DNA of 64,000 bases. Origin: Porphyridium purpureum. Lineage: Eukaryota; Rhodophyta; Bangiophyceae; Porphyridiales; Porphyridiaceae. The stretch spans positions 1,922,001 to 1,986,000 of the forward strand of contig VRMN01000001.1 in assembly GCA_008690995.1 (NCBI GenBank). The letters are read 5' to 3'. Positions 1 to 8,042 of the stretch are shown here, in pieces. The notes beneath the pieces are model-generated. The model saw nothing but the letters and a program-made list of their open reading frames with translations. It ran no database searches and was not told where the DNA came from. The first letter of the stretch is position 1, and every line of letters begins with the position of its first letter. Both the position numbers and the translations under genes were made by a program.

Positions 1-56
1 TAACTGTACCGCAAACTGATTCCTCTGTTGTGTACACTAACGTTCAGTTAGCGCGT

Positions 57-64
57 GTACAGTG
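57..64 (+). promoter_or_regulatory. GTACAGTG motif upstream of the SAM carrier gene
   Basis: GTACAGTG lies about 100 bases before the ATG at 161, with an inverted partial copy (ACTGTAC) at 3-9. The same octamer or its 7-base core recurs in front of other genes in this window. A promoter role is inferred from position only. Confidence 0.4.
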
Positions 65-160
65 GCCAGAACACCCTCTTTGCGGCTGAGTCGCGGCGTT
101 GAACGCTGATGCGAAGCGGAGAGGTTGAGTGAACCGAGGAAAGAGCGCGTCATTTGCGGG

Positions 161-1141
161 ATGGATGGGCGAGAGCGCCCGGTAGAGGCCGGCCTCGATG
201 GAGCTGGAGCAGACGCAGTGCCTCTGCGTCTACGGAACGGGCCCGGGGACGGCTGGATGCGCGCCTTGTGGATCGGGATGGTGAGTGGTGGCGTCGCAGG
301 CACGTGCGTCGATCTGGCGCTGTTCCCACTGGATACCATCAAGACCCGCCTGCAGGCGTCACCCGCTGCCAGCGGCGTCGCTGCGGCAAGAAGTTCCACG
401 TGGCTCTTCGCTGGGCTGTATCGAGGCATCGGACCTGCGCTGGCCGCCTCAGCGCCATGTGGGGCCTTGTTTTTTGCCACTTATGATATTTCGAAGCACG
501 TGCTGTTCGCGAGCGACTGGTTCCGCGAACTCGAACGAGCGAGTGCCAAGAGCAACACCTCGTCGCATGTCAAGATCGCCACTCTCGGAATTCATATGAC
601 TGCGGCCATGTTAGGCGACGCCGTCTCTTCCGTGGTGCGCACGCCGTTCGAGGTCGTCAAGCAGCAAATGCAGGCGGCTCATGCTCCCTGCGGGGTGGTA
701 CCGTCTGCCTCGATGCTTGCCCAGAGCATGTGGCGCTCGAATATGCGAGGAAGCGCATTCTATGGAGCTTACTTGTCGCTGCTGTTCCGGGAACTTCCAT
801 TTGATCTTATCGAGTATCCGCTTTACGAGTACTTACGGAGCAAGGAAAGTGCCCAGGGCTCAGGCTCTGTGTGGTTCAAGGCTGGTTGTGGCGTGCTTGC
901 TGGAGGGATTGCCGCAAGCATCACAACTCCACTGGACGTGGCGAAGACACGTATTATGCTTCAGGACCAGCGGGCGCCAAGGTACACCGGTGTTGCGCAG
1001 GCTATCAATAAGATCTGGAAGGAAGAAGGCGCGAGCGCTCTTTATCGTGGTGTCGTGCCGAGAACGGCCTGGATTTCGCTCGGCGGTGGAATCTTTTTTG
1101 GGTTCTACGAAGCAACCAAGGCCCTCTTGCAACCGCAGTAG
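161..1141 (+). CDS. Mitochondrial carrier family protein, S-adenosylmethionine carrier type
   Basis: This 326-residue protein has the three tandem repeats of the mitochondrial carrier family. The diagnostic Px(D/E)xxK signatures are visible as PLDTIKTRLQA (about residue 56), PFEVVKQQMQA and PLDVAKTRIML. The first and third resemble the human and yeast SAM carriers (SLC25A26/Sam5) closely, so exchange of cytosolic SAM for S-adenosylhomocysteine across the mitochondrial (or plastid) inner membrane is the likely role. It is slightly longer than the usual 270-290 residues because of a glycine- and arginine-containing N-terminus of about 35 residues. The frame is open 36 bases further upstream but with no ATG, so the ATG at 161 was chosen. 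The substrate is inferred from motif similarity; another nucleotide-type carrier is possible. Confidence 0.85.
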   Translation: MDGRERPVEAGLDGAGADAVPLRLRNGPGDGWMRALWIGMVSGGVAGTCVDLALFPLDTIKTRLQASPAASGVAAARSSTWLFAGLYRGIGPALAASAPCGALFFATYDISKHVLFASDWFRELERASAKSNTSSHVKIATLGIHMTAAMLGDAVSSVVRTPFEVVKQQMQAAHAPCGVVPSASMLAQSMWRSNMRGSAFYGAYLSLLFRELPFDLIEYPLYEYLRSKESAQGSGSVWFKAGCGVLAGGIAASITTPLDVAKTRIMLQDQRAPRYTGVAQAINKIWKEEGASALYRGVVPRTAWISLGGGIFFGFYEATKALLQPQ

Positions 1142-1545
1142 AGTGCGGACCGCATCGTTCAAACCCGAAAAGGCTCAACAGCGCGGCTGCAGATTATTCT
1201 CAAATGAACTGACTTTGACAGGCAGACCGAGAGACAAGATTCCGAAAAATGTGTCTCCAGGCACCTTTGGGGAGGAGTCATCTTGTCTCTGGTCGTCGAC
1301 AGTTTTCGCACGACAGAACCCATTCCTTTCCGATCTGGTCAAAGTGCGAACGCTGAGGGGATCGACACGATGCAGCAAACATTAGAATATGACCTCAAAA
1401 CGACGTCCGGCTAATGATTGGAATTAGTTAACTTTAGCTATCACTGACACGTCTCACCACAGGCTCAGCAGAGTTTTGGCAAACTTTCACGCGCACACGA
1501 ATCCTAGAATTAGTAGTATTTGTTTTGTACAACACACAATTTCAA
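1142..1545. other. Intergenic region between convergent genes
   Basis: These 404 bases separate the stop codons of the SAM carrier and AVL9. They must hold both 3' untranslated regions. No gene, RNA or repeat was recognised. Confidence 0.6.
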
Positions 1546-3798
1546 CTAGAGCTTGGTAAGATCATCAGCATCCACCTCGCGCGACTGTCCCAACGCCGGC
1601 GTATTCATCGCGGTAATGTCGCAGTCTCTCGGCACCGTGAATGTCGTATCCACCACTAAGCCCATACTACTCTTGCCTGTACCTGTTTCTGCCAACGAGC
1701 GGGATGGCAATTGGACTGGCGTCTGCAAACCATCTGAACTCGTTCCGTTAGGTTGCGCTGCCGCGTCGTGCACGGCCACGCTTGCACTTGCCTCGGCTTT
1801 TGGTGATACTGCGGTGTCACTGCCCCAAAACCAGCTGGACAAATTCCCTAGCACATCAGAGATGGTATTCGCTTGCTCCTCACCCACCAGCGCACGGGCA
1901 TCTAAGTTCGAGAAAGTCTTGTAAAGGCGAAAGCCCATGTCTTCCAACGCGCTCTCGACGCGAAAGTCGTTACCAAGGGTGGATGCATCTACAGTACTAC
2001 CGGACGAACTCATCTGCTGCAGACTAAGAAACTCAACACCCGGAGGACCCTCAAAGCGCCTAGGAATATTCGATCTTAGCGTGCATGGCTCCTGCTGAAG
2101 CTTCTCGGCACGCACCCCGTAAATAAGAGGACATGCCCGTAGCCACTCGCGGGCATTTAGCGTGCTTCTTACCCAGGTCTGGGCAAAAACTAAGTTGTAT
2201 CTGTCAAATTCGTTCCCAAGTGTAATCACGTCGGGAGACGGCACAAAACTGTTTACACGAAGTAAATCAGTACCCGGTGGCCAAATCTGCCCAGCAACCG
2301 ACGCAACCGACCTGAGAAATGCACTCAAATAGAGCTGCACCCGATGGCGAAGGTGGTCATCCGAGCCAGAATACAAGACGGCGCCATTCGTGCGCTCCTT
2401 CACCTCGCCGTGCTTGGCCAAAATAACAAGCTCCTTCATAAATACCATCTCCTCCCGACTCAGCAAGGCCAGCTTCTTGACGTCATCACTTCTGTACAGG
2501 ATCGAGCCCGTGTTAAGATCGACCAATGCGTCTATCTCTGGCATTTCTGAACTTGAGGAGGTTGGTTTCGATCCGCGCACGTCCTTGTTTGAAGCGCGTG
2601 CTCCACGCGCTGATGACATGTTTGAGCTTCTCTTTTTGTGCAGCTCCACATTCGAAGACAGTAACGTGCCCACATTTTTAGAGCTGCCAATCAGGCAGCC
2701 ACGGCGCTGCTGCGTGTTGCCCCGTAAAAGATCCATGAGAAGCGGAAGAGGCGCATACGGTTGAAAGTCGCATAGAGCGTCTTCGCCAAACAGCTGAAGC
2801 GGAAAGCCAAGTTCGGTTCCACGGACAATGTCGTCGTCCAAAGGAGCGAGACCTGGTGCCAACGAGTCCAATGCACCAGGAAGCAAAGATACGAATGATA
2901 AGACGGCCTTACAAGCATCAAAAATAGGCTGGGAGTAAATGATAACTCGCTTTTCAAGCAGAATCAACTTGAGAACGCTCAGTACGTCGGCACCGAGTCG
3001 CAAAAATAGTGCGCGCAAGTCGAGGCCATGGTACAACGTGCTTGGCGTGCGCATGCTTGGACGAGTAAAACTCGTGTTCAAGCCGTGGTAGAGTGAAGCC
3101 AAGAGGTCCGTGCGAGCAAAGTCCTTTTGGTCAAAGTACGCCCGTACGCCCAGAATCAACCGCTCGCCAAGTACACCAAACAGTGGACGTCTACAGAGAA
3201 GCACGACGCTTTTCTGTATTGATCCGCGCGCGGCGACTTCGCTGTCTTGCTGGAAGGAAGCGGACAGCGTCTTGACACTCGCGGCGTCAACTTGACGGAA
3301 ACAAGCGACGCAGTGCACGTAAGGCGGAAGCGTAAAGTATACCGTATCGTTTTCAGAGTCATGAACGCCGTCCGGTAATGCAAGAATCGGCAGGTATGCC
3401 CACGCTCGCGGAAGAATCCCCCAGTCCTGCGATGACTTTGGGAAGGAACCTTTTACGCCCGGTGATTTGCGAGCGGTTTGCAATGCCTGTGCCGTTCCTG
3501 AGCCTCGCTGCATTCGTACTTCTGTGTCCTTTTCTTGGGCAGTTTCGCCTTGTTTCGCACTTTCCACTTGGTCAAAATGGTTCGCGGATGATTCAGCTAC
3601 AGACGGAGGCAGGAAAGGCGCGGGCGATGGCATTGTATCTGTGTCCCGCGCAATATCTGCAGTGTCGGAAATCTTTGGGGAGCGCATATTTACGGAGCCG
3701 CGAAGAGGCGGGTACGAGAACTCGATCTTGGCACCTTGTGTGGCATGAAAACCCACTACGACCACATGCTGGACGAGGTGCTCCACGGGCGTCGCCAT
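1546..3798 (-). CDS. AVL9: AVL9-family late secretory pathway protein (DENN-like)
   Basis: This 750-residue protein matches the AVL9 family along its length. The N-terminus has VVVVGFHATQGAKIEFSYPP, followed by a low-complexity insertion and then YLPILALPDGVHDSENDTVY. Next come the Cys-containing FRQVDA segment, FLRLGADVLSVLKLILLEKR (the DENN-like core) and LGFPLQLFGEDALCDFQPY. AVL9 proteins act in post-Golgi exocytic transport and are related to DENN Rab exchange factors. The C-terminal third is poorly conserved and Ser-rich. The frame is open 51 bases upstream but begins with GTG there; the ATG at 3798 puts the conserved core close to the N-terminus, as in the family. It converges on the SAM carrier gene and is followed upstream by the 3' end of nitrate reductase copy 1. 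Confidence 0.85.
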   Translation of the reverse strand: MATPVEHLVQHVVVVGFHATQGAKIEFSYPPLRGSVNMRSPKISDTADIARDTDTMPSPAPFLPPSVAESSANHFDQVESAKQGETAQEKDTEVRMQRGSGTAQALQTARKSPGVKGSFPKSSQDWGILPRAWAYLPILALPDGVHDSENDTVYFTLPPYVHCVACFRQVDAASVKTLSASFQQDSEVAARGSIQKSVVLLCRRPLFGVLGERLILGVRAYFDQKDFARTDLLASLYHGLNTSFTRPSMRTPSTLYHGLDLRALFLRLGADVLSVLKLILLEKRVIIYSQPIFDACKAVLSFVSLLPGALDSLAPGLAPLDDDIVRGTELGFPLQLFGEDALCDFQPYAPLPLLMDLLRGNTQQRRGCLIGSSKNVGTLLSSNVELHKKRSSNMSSARGARASNKDVRGSKPTSSSSEMPEIDALVDLNTGSILYRSDDVKKLALLSREEMVFMKELVILAKHGEVKERTNGAVLYSGSDDHLRHRVQLYLSAFLRSVASVAGQIWPPGTDLLRVNSFVPSPDVITLGNEFDRYNLVFAQTWVRSTLNAREWLRACPLIYGVRAEKLQQEPCTLRSNIPRRFEGPPGVEFLSLQQMSSSGSTVDASTLGNDFRVESALEDMGFRLYKTFSNLDARALVGEEQANTISDVLGNLSSWFWGSDTAVSPKAEASASVAVHDAAAQPNGTSSDGLQTPVQLPSRSLAETGTGKSSMGLVVDTTFTVPRDCDITAMNTPALGQSREVDADDLTKL

Positions 3799-4317
3799 TG
3801 CGCGTGCGACAGCGTAACCCACGCTCTCCGCCTGTCCTGTCCCCCACACGCAGGTATCAAACCCCGACGCTGTGCCGCGGCAATTACTCGTCCGGCTGCA
3901 AGAGAATAAGGGCCGCCAAACCCGACTGCCACGGAGGTGCGGACGCGGCGCCGCGATTCTCCCGTACGGTCAACACAACCGCAACACCAACACACGACAC
4001 ACGTTCATCGGTCGCCGCCACAATCGATAAAACCAAACGCGGACTCGGCCTGCAGTAAAAAGAGCAGGCGCTGCGGTACACCGGCGGAAACTTCTTAGCA
4101 ATGGACGAAGATTTTGTAGGGTACAGTTCACGCAGGTGCGTGCGAGTTTTGGGGAGGAGGGGGGAGGAGGCGGGAGGCGTGCATGGCTTCGCGTCTGCAC
4201 AGAGCCTTCAGCATCGTTATCCGATTCCGTGCTTAACAACTCAATAATTACTACGTTTTACAAGCAAATGAACATTGGCGCAAAACACAAAGACCCGTAT
4301 AAGCAAAAAAGAATGGC
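3799..4317. other. Intergenic region upstream of AVL9 and downstream of NR copy 1
   Basis: These 519 bases hold the AVL9 promoter and the 3' end of NR copy 1. One GTACAGT motif lies at 4121-4127. A G-rich run follows at about 4148-4175. The homology between the two NR copies stops at about the NR stop codon, so this flank is unique. Confidence 0.5.
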
Positions 4318-6993
4318 CTAAAACGTGCCGTAGTTATCCTTCGCGTGACCGACCTTGTCCAAGTTCGGCAGGCACGCAAAGTTGATCATGGGCGGCGGTC
4401 CGCACATGCCAATGTACACGTCGCCGCCGGCAGGTGCGGGCAGGTGTTCGCGGATCATGTCCTCGTTGATGAAGCCCACGCCTTGGTCCCACGACTCGCC
4501 TTCCGGCACCGCAGCCACTGTGTGGTACAGGTGAAAGTTCGCGTGCTCCCTGGCCCACGCGTCCAACTCCTCCTTCAGCAGAATGTCGCTTGGCGAGTTG
4601 TTTGCGTACAGAAGGTACACCTCGGTCGCGTCCGACTTGTCCTTCAGGATCTGCTGAATAATCTGGAACGCCGGCGTGATGCCAGTGCCGCCGCAGATGA
4701 ACCCGAGCTGCTTTACCTGCCGCTTGGTGCCGTGAATGATCATGTTGCCATGGCGCTTGTACTCCACGTGGCCAATCGGGCCCTTCACATCAATCGAGTC
4801 TCCCACCTTGAGCGAGTTCAGGTACTGCGAGAACACGCCACCGTCCGGGAACTTGGGGTGCTCGTTCGCAAAGTACACCTTGATCACCAGATCGAAGAAT
4901 CCAACCATGTCGTTCGACGACGCCGGCGTGTACGCGCGCATCACCAGCTTGCCGTCAATCTTGGCGCTCAGCAGCATGTGGAACCCAACGGGCAGCCCCA
5001 GCACGTGGTCCTTGGTCGGCAGCGCAAAGCGCAGGCGCCGCGTGTTGTACGTCAGCGTCTCCACAGATGCCAACTTGACTGCCACCTTCTTCTTCGGGTC
5101 GAGCGCAATCAGCACGTCCGCCTCATCTACGCTATCGGCCGCAGAGTCGTCCGCGCCCTCGTCCGTGTCCAGCTCGCCAATGTAGTAGTCCCTCAGCATC
5201 TCCTGCGCCTTGGATGAGTGAATCGCGTCAAACTCCTCGGTCGAGTCGTCGCCGGCGTTCATCACAATCGACGAGCCGCCGCCCGGATGGTCCGCCAGGA
5301 ACGGCGTGCAGTCGTACACCTTGTCGTGCACCACAATCCACGCCGACTCTTCGTTGTTGTGCTTGCGGATCTCGGCCCACTTGAAGTACGTCTTGGACGC
5401 GTCCTTGCTGGCGCGCGCCGCCTTGCGCGCCGCCTCCCGCTGCTCGGCGATCAGCTTGGCCGCCGCCTCCAGCTCCTCCGAGTCCAGCGGGTTCATCCAC
5501 CCGCCCTTGGCCGGCCCGGCCACCGTCGGGTGCTCGAAGCGCAGGCTAAAGCCGCCCTTGCTGCGCTCCGGGTGGATCTTCACGCGGAAGTGCGGGTTGT
5601 TGCCCATGCCCATCAGGTTCCATGTCAGCGCCGCGGGCTGCGTGTTGTTCGACTCGTCCCACGCGCGGCACATGATCTCGCCCGTGTCGATCGCGCTCTC
5701 CAGGAACCGGAACGTGTCCACCTCCATCGTCCAGAACACCCAGCAGTAGTACCGCCCAAACTTCGTCGAGTGGCTGAATTTCTCTTCTGGCCGCTGCACC
5801 GCCGCCAGCTCCCACGTCTTCCCGCCGTTCAGCGACACTTCCACGCGCGTGATCTTGCGTCCGCCGCCAGAGTAAGCGTACCCGCGCATCGTGTACTTTT
5901 TGCTGCCGGCGCTCAGGTCCAGCCGCTCGTCGTGGTTCGGCGAGCCAATCGCCGAGTTGATGTTCAGCTCGTTGAACAGGTAGTCCGGCCGCCTCCACCA
6001 GCCTTCCTGCTCCGCCAGCTCGGCCGTCACGTGCGGCGGCATGATCCGGTTGTCAAAAAAGTGGTAGTAGTTGTCCGACGGCTCCTCCGTGACCGTGATC
6101 TCCTTGAGCCACTTCACCATGCGCCCGCCAATCCACCCGGGAATTATCACGCGCACGGGGAAGCCGTGGTCGGGCGTCAGCCGCATCCCGTTGTTCTCAT
6201 ACGCAATCAGCACCTCCCCAAACACGTCCAGGGCCAGCGAGATCGGGATCGACGTCCCGTACTTGCCCTTGGGCAGGTCCTCGGCACCCACAAAGCACAC
6301 GTGCTTGCCCTTGCTCAGGTCCACGTCCGCGGCCAGCAGCAGGTCGCGCAGCCGCACCCCCGTCCACATGTGCGTGCCCACGGCGCACGGACCCCAGCTG
6401 AACCCAATCGTCTGCTTGGTCATGTTCTGCTCCTTGCGGCGGTTCCCGGCGCAAACCAGCGTCACGGGGAGCGACACAGACGGCATCGCCGCCAGCTGGT
6501 CCATCGACAGCGTCATCGGCTTACCCACGAGCCCGCCAATCGTCAGCTCGTGCGTCTCCCAGCTGATGTCCTTCATCGCGTACCCGTGGTTGCGGATGTA
6601 GTGAATCGACGGCGGCGTGAAGAAGCCCTGGTCCAGCAGCAGCCCAATCTCCGGCTCGCAGTTGAACGGGTGCTTGCCTGTCAGGCGAATCAGCTCCTTG
6701 GAGCGCGGCACCCACGCGTCTGGCGTGCTCTTGTCCACGTCCAGTGCCTCTGTCTCCACGTGCTGCGGCCCGAGGCCGCCGGGCCTGTAGTCCGAGTCGA
6801 GCGCCGCGAGCACGTTCTCGCGCGTCGCGTCGGCGTCGCCGGCCACGGTGTACAAGTCGGCCGGCTGAAGCACGGGCTCAATGCACGCGCTCGCGTCGAG
6901 CCTGCCCGCGCCCGCCTGCGCGACCTTTTCGTCTGTCAGCGAGTCCATCGAGCCGGTGCGCCCGGCGCTGAGCGGAATCGTCTGTGTTGCCAT
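4318..6993 (-). CDS. NR: Assimilatory nitrate reductase, copy 1
   Basis: This 891-residue protein reduces nitrate to nitrite with NAD(P)H in the cytosol. All domains are present. The molybdenum-cofactor domain (about 95-320) has the cofactor Cys in VTLVCAGNRR (C181). The dimerisation domain follows (about 330-480). The cytochrome b5 domain (about 535-610) has haem ligands H569 in DHPGG and H592 in AIHSS. The FAD domain contains RAYTPASSND (about 686-695). The NAD(P)H domain contains GGTGITPAF and CGPPPM (C864). The hinge at about 500-535 is Ala/Lys-rich, and I see no RxxSxP-type 14-3-3 site of the land-plant enzyme. The frame continues 24 bases upstream only from a TTG; the ATG at 6993 is the start. 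It differs from copy 2 at three residues: Q329, L641 and I734 here. Confidence 0.97.
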   Translation of the reverse strand: MATQTIPLSAGRTGSMDSLTDEKVAQAGAGRLDASACIEPVLQPADLYTVAGDADATRENVLAALDSDYRPGGLGPQHVETEALDVDKSTPDAWVPRSKELIRLTGKHPFNCEPEIGLLLDQGFFTPPSIHYIRNHGYAMKDISWETHELTIGGLVGKPMTLSMDQLAAMPSVSLPVTLVCAGNRRKEQNMTKQTIGFSWGPCAVGTHMWTGVRLRDLLLAADVDLSKGKHVCFVGAEDLPKGKYGTSIPISLALDVFGEVLIAYENNGMRLTPDHGFPVRVIIPGWIGGRMVKWLKEITVTEEPSDNYYHFFDNRIMPPHVTAELAEQEGWWRRPDYLFNELNINSAIGSPNHDERLDLSAGSKKYTMRGYAYSGGGRKITRVEVSLNGGKTWELAAVQRPEEKFSHSTKFGRYYCWVFWTMEVDTFRFLESAIDTGEIMCRAWDESNNTQPAALTWNLMGMGNNPHFRVKIHPERSKGGFSLRFEHPTVAGPAKGGWMNPLDSEELEAAAKLIAEQREAARKAARASKDASKTYFKWAEIRKHNNEESAWIVVHDKVYDCTPFLADHPGGGSSIVMNAGDDSTEEFDAIHSSKAQEMLRDYYIGELDTDEGADDSAADSVDEADVLIALDPKKKVAVKLASVETLTYNTRRLRFALPTKDHVLGLPVGFHMLLSAKIDGKLVMRAYTPASSNDMVGFFDLVIKVYFANEHPKFPDGGVFSQYLNSLKVGDSIDVKGPIGHVEYKRHGNMIIHGTKRQVKQLGFICGGTGITPAFQIIQQILKDKSDATEVYLLYANNSPSDILLKEELDAWAREHANFHLYHTVAAVPEGESWDQGVGFINEDMIREHLPAPAGGDVYIGMCGPPPMINFACLPNLDKVGHAKDNYGTF

Positions 6994-8042
6994 GGCCAGT
7001 TGCTGTTGCCTGCTCAACCTGTACGTGCGCGGGCTGAGAAATTACTCGGTGATTCGCCGTGCGACAGGAGGTCGTCAGCTTGCCCGTGTCGACAGCAAGT
7101 CCCAGCCCGGAACCGACTGCGTATTTATCCTCGCCCAAAGGCGCAAGCTCCGCGAGATGGGCGGGGCGCAGGCGCTGCGACAGAGTCTGTCTTCCGTTCC
7201 CCGCGAGTCGCGCAGCGCTGTGCCCACCTGGTGTCCCTGCCGGCAATCTCGAGCCAAACGTGCGCTAGGGCCTTGTGCCCGCGCGTGGCTCGAAGCGTTC
7301 GCGCGTGTCGCGGCGTTACTCACATGCGCAGCAGCGCGTGCGGTCGCGCGTGCGCGCGATTTTCTTGCCGCAGCGCCATCCCGCGAGCGCGTGGCTATGC
7401 CGAACGCACGTGTAGCCCTCATCGGCATCCCGCGAGTGCGCGCATCGCGCGAGAACCGGTAGCGCCACAGCGGAGCCGTGGCTGTACACGCACCCCGCAC
7501 GCGCGCGGTACAGCGCTGTGTACAGTGACGCGCAGAAGGTTCTCCCGCGATGCTCGGGCTTGCGGGGTGCCGATTGTCATGAACGTGCGGCGCGCGTGGT
7601 GCTGACGCGTGCGGGCTGGCGGGCTGATAGCCGATTGCGCTGCATCCGCAGCAGCCCGTTCGCGCTCCCACCACGCACCGCGCTCGCGCGAAGCGAAGTG
7701 GTGCAGGCTGCGCGAGGCAATTTTGACGCTCTGCGCTCGAGACAGGTTGGTCCGACAGAGGCAGGGAGGCACGAACGACGAACGACGTCGCGCGAAGTGA
7801 AGCATTACGCGCGGTTGGCTGTCGTGCGACTCATTTTGGAGTGGTATGAACGGGACGATTGGCGCAGCGCGCTCTGTCGTCTATTTAAAGCGCCTGCTGG
7901 TCTGGGCAGAGTAGGGATGATCAGGCGGGACGCAGGGGTGGAGCAAGCCAGGGAAAAGGGCAAACTGCGGTAAGGGAACAGTAGCACGCAGCAGGGAGCA
8001 CTTGAGGCAGAAGATCCAGTCTTGATTGTATCTTTCTCCAGG
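6994..8042. promoter_or_regulatory. Shared bidirectional promoter of NR and NRT2, copy 1
   Basis: These 1,049 bases separate divergent start codons. TATA-like elements face both ways. GGATAAATAC on the minus strand (7121-7130) lies about 130 bases before NR. CTATTTAAAG (7881-7890) lies about 160 bases before NRT2. The middle has an imperfect inverted repeat around about 7498 with GTACAG motifs in its loop. Co-regulation by nitrogen status is the usual behaviour of such gene pairs and is inferred here. Long open frames within it are GC-rich artefacts. Confidence 0.75.
7421..7574. repeat. Imperfect inverted repeat inside the NR/NRT2 promoter, copy 1
   Basis: The 37-base arms at 7421-7457 and 7538-7574 match at 31 positions when one is reverse-complemented. 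The loop of 80 bases contains GGTACAGCGCTG and TGTACAGTG. The arms place the same sequence in both orientations, one towards each gene. A direct repeat of CATCCCGCGAG also occurs at about 7378 and 7426. Confidence 0.75.

Noticed and set aside
5218-7605. A 795-codon open frame antisense to nitrate reductase, also present in the mirror copy
   Set aside because: It is a shadow created by GC-rich codon bias of NR on the other strand. It lacks an ATG-led domain and is Arg/His/Val-rich without any motif.
7518-7973. Open frames of 60-200 codons in the NR/NRT2 promoter, conserved between both arms
   Set aside because: Conservation is explained by the duplication itself. The sequences are low-complexity translations of GC-rich repeats and overlap the TATA-like elements.
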